This document shows positions 62,662 through 64,000 of a DNA stretch of 64,000 nucleotides, in pieces. The translations under genes were made by a program, and so were the position numbers. The stretch is from Acetitomaculum ruminis DSM 5522 (GTDB lineage Bacteria; Bacillota; Clostridia; Lachnospirales; Lachnospiraceae). The stretch covers positions 124,001 to 188,000 of the forward strand of contig NZ_FOJY01000003.1 of the NCBI RefSeq assembly GCF_900112085.1, written 5' to 3'. Within the stretch, counting starts at the first letter, position 1, and every line of letters starts with the position of its first letter. Below the pieces are notes generated by a model that saw only the letters and a list, made by a program, of their open reading frames with translations, made no database searches and was not told the DNA's origin.

Positions 62662-64000
62662 TTACTTAACAGTTACATTCTTTCCCTGTCCTTTTCCTTT
62701 AAGGAGTTTTTTATAGGCTCTAACTTTCTTCTTTGGCACTTTAATAACTGCTTTTTTGTAAATTCCTTTGAGGGCTTTTGCACCGACTTTCTTTAAGTTT
62801 GTGGCATTAATTGTGATTTTTTTAAGTTTGCTACAATTATAAAATGCCATCTTTCCTATTGAAGTAACATTTTTTCCAACAGTAAGTGTTGTCAGTTTTT
62901 TACAGGAGCTAAATACTTTATCTCCCAGGGCGGTTACCTTGAAGGTGTATTTTTTATAGGTTATTGTGGCAGGAATTGTATATTTTGTCAGATTTTTAGT
63001 GGTAATTCCTGTCATTGTAACCGTTCCGCTCTTTCCGGAAACTTTTGTAATCTTATACTTTCCTTTTCCTAAGGTAAAGCTTTGACCCTTCTTTAACTGG
63101 TTTTTCTTTTCCTTTTCAAGGTTGGCGATTTTTTTCTCAGCCTGAGAAAGTTTCAACAGATACTTTTGAGCAACTAATTCTTTGTATTCGCTTTTTAAAG
63201 TTTCATAAGCTTTTCTTGCCGCTGTAACCTTTGATTTATCTGTTAATTTTAGTGTTGACGGATTTAATGCATTAATCTTTCCTATAACAGGCTCAACAAC
63301 TTTAATCGCTTCCTCATAAAATGTTAATTTATCATAAGCTGTTGTAATTATATCCTGTTGTTCTTTTGTAAGGGTATCATAAGCCTGTCTTGCTTTTTCG
63401 ATATTTTCAGCCGTGAAATCATTAGCTATATCTAAAATAGCTACCTCTGCCTCTAATGCAGGAATTTTGATTTCAGCTTTTGCTAATTTATCTAATTGTT
63501 CTGCAGTAATAGAAGTCCTATCATCAGTGCTTAATTTTTCATAAGCCGCTCTGGCACTTACAACAAGTTCTTTATCTTCTGCTTTAAGTTCATCATATGC
63601 AGGAATCTGATCAATTAACTCTTTTGCGGCTTCAATATCCCTTCCGCCATTTTCAAAATATGCTAATCTTTCAAGGTGTTCTTGATTAAATATCTCTTTA
63701 TGAGTTTCATCTAAAGCTTCATAAGCTGCTCTGGCATTGGCAATATCCTCATCTGTGCTGCTGCCATTTAAGGATAAAATTGCATCATTAACAGCTTTTG
63801 TAGGAACTTCAACATCTGTAAAAATCCAAAATGGTGCTGAATCCTTTTTTAATACATCTCTTTCATAACAACGAACGAAAGACTCTAAGCCTCTGGCTAT
63901 TTGAGGAACATCATAATTATAAAATCCCGGAACAGTTCCTTCCTCATAATTAATCAGGGCAAACATAGCATCTAATATATTATTTCCGTTTTTTGTATAT
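62662..64000 (-). CDS. Surface protein C-terminus: helical repeats and BspA-like LRR (5' end outside window)
   Basis: The frame is open to the window edge, so the N-terminus is missing; about 446 residues are visible. First a helical-repeat region (units such as ARAAYEALDETHKEIF and SARAAYEKLSTDDRTSI), the same type as in the 19-48 kb cluster. Then a basic region, a BspA/LRR_5-type leucine-rich repeat (DKVFSSCKKLTTLTVGKNV; MAFYNCSKLKKITI), and a Lys-rich tail ending KGKGQGKNVTVK. This is a secreted surface protein related in style to the cluster proteins but with a different binding domain. Anchor and start cannot be seen. Confidence 0.85.
   Translation of the reverse strand, partial: YTKNGNNILDAMFALINYEEGTVPGFYNYDVPQIARGLESFVRCYERDVLKKDSAPFWIFTDVEVPTKAVNDAILSLNGSSTDEDIANARAAYEALDETHKEIFNQEHLERLAYFENGGRDIEAAKELIDQIPAYDELKAEDKELVVSARAAYEKLSTDDRTSITAEQLDKLAKAEIKIPALEAEVAILDIANDFTAENIEKARQAYDTLTKEQQDIITTAYDKLTFYEEAIKVVEPVIGKINALNPSTLKLTDKSKVTAARKAYETLKSEYKELVAQKYLLKLSQAEKKIANLEKEKKNQLKKGQSFTLGKGKYKITKVSGKSGTVTMTGITTKNLTKYTIPATITYKKYTFKVTALGDKVFSSCKKLTTLTVGKNVTSIGKMAFYNCSKLKKITINATNLKKVGAKALKGIYKKAVIKVPKKKVRAYKKLLKGKGQGKNVTVK

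Overview
The window is AT-rich and comes from a low-GC Gram-positive anaerobe, most likely a gut-type clostridium of the Lachnospiraceae. Supporting signs are strong AAAGGAG-type ribosome binding sites with frequent GTG/TTG starts, a Bacillus-like yaaO-(kinase)-yaaR-holB-ricT-trmN6-like-rsmI block, MoxR/DUF58/transglutaminase-like genes, and very large secreted proteins built from Big_2 domains and helical repeats. The species cannot be named from sequence alone. Nothing looks like a prophage, insertion sequence or CRISPR array.

Layout. 1-9.5 kb is a mostly minus-strand housekeeping and signalling block: a truncated sensor kinase with its OmpR-type regulator, an arylamine N-acetyltransferase, a candidate structured RNA, a soluble MCP-like coiled coil with a 60-residue partner, an M18 aminopeptidase, a HAD phosphatase, a degenerate-GGDEF/EAL membrane protein and RidA. 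9.5-19 kb holds tRNA-Pro(CGG), an HD-domain protein, a GNAT enzyme, an AGCS sodium/amino-acid symporter, mnmA, a CorA-type transporter, uraA and an old-yellow-enzyme-type Fe-S flavoprotein.

19.2-47.8 kb is the centrepiece: ten genes on the minus strand covering about 28.6 kb. In transcription order they are an alpha/alpha-toroid/InlB/helical-repeat/Big_2 giant, a signal-anchored DUF4430 protein, a membrane-anchored alpha/alpha-toroid protein, a MoxR ATPase, a DUF58 protein, a transglutaminase-like membrane protein whose nucleophile cysteine is replaced by serine, a small DUF4430 protein, and three giant propeller proteins. The toroid plus DUF4430 combination is the domain set of animal cobalamin carriers, here split over neighbouring genes. 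The three propeller genes are related by recent duplication, and a startless relic of a fourth copy lies between two of them. An AbrB-type regulator is divergent at the head of the cluster.

48-55 kb holds the AbrB gene, an unknown 214-residue protein, and an MMPL transporter with a heptad-repeat secreted partner, divergent from a TetR regulator with two matching 13-bp operator-like palindromes. 55-61.4 kb is the rsmI-to-decarboxylase block conserved in gene order with Bacillus. A 49-residue acidic, Cys-containing ORF lies just upstream of the decarboxylase, followed by a zinc-dependent phospholipase C-like protein. The window closes with another truncated repeat-rich surface protein carrying a BspA-like leucine-rich-repeat tail.

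A palindromic intergenic repeat of about 75-95 bp occurs four times. A different GTAAGC/CCCC hairpin occurs twice, once nested inside a copy of the first repeat. Several start codons below were moved downstream from the longest reading frame because the ribosome binding site lies inside that longer frame.
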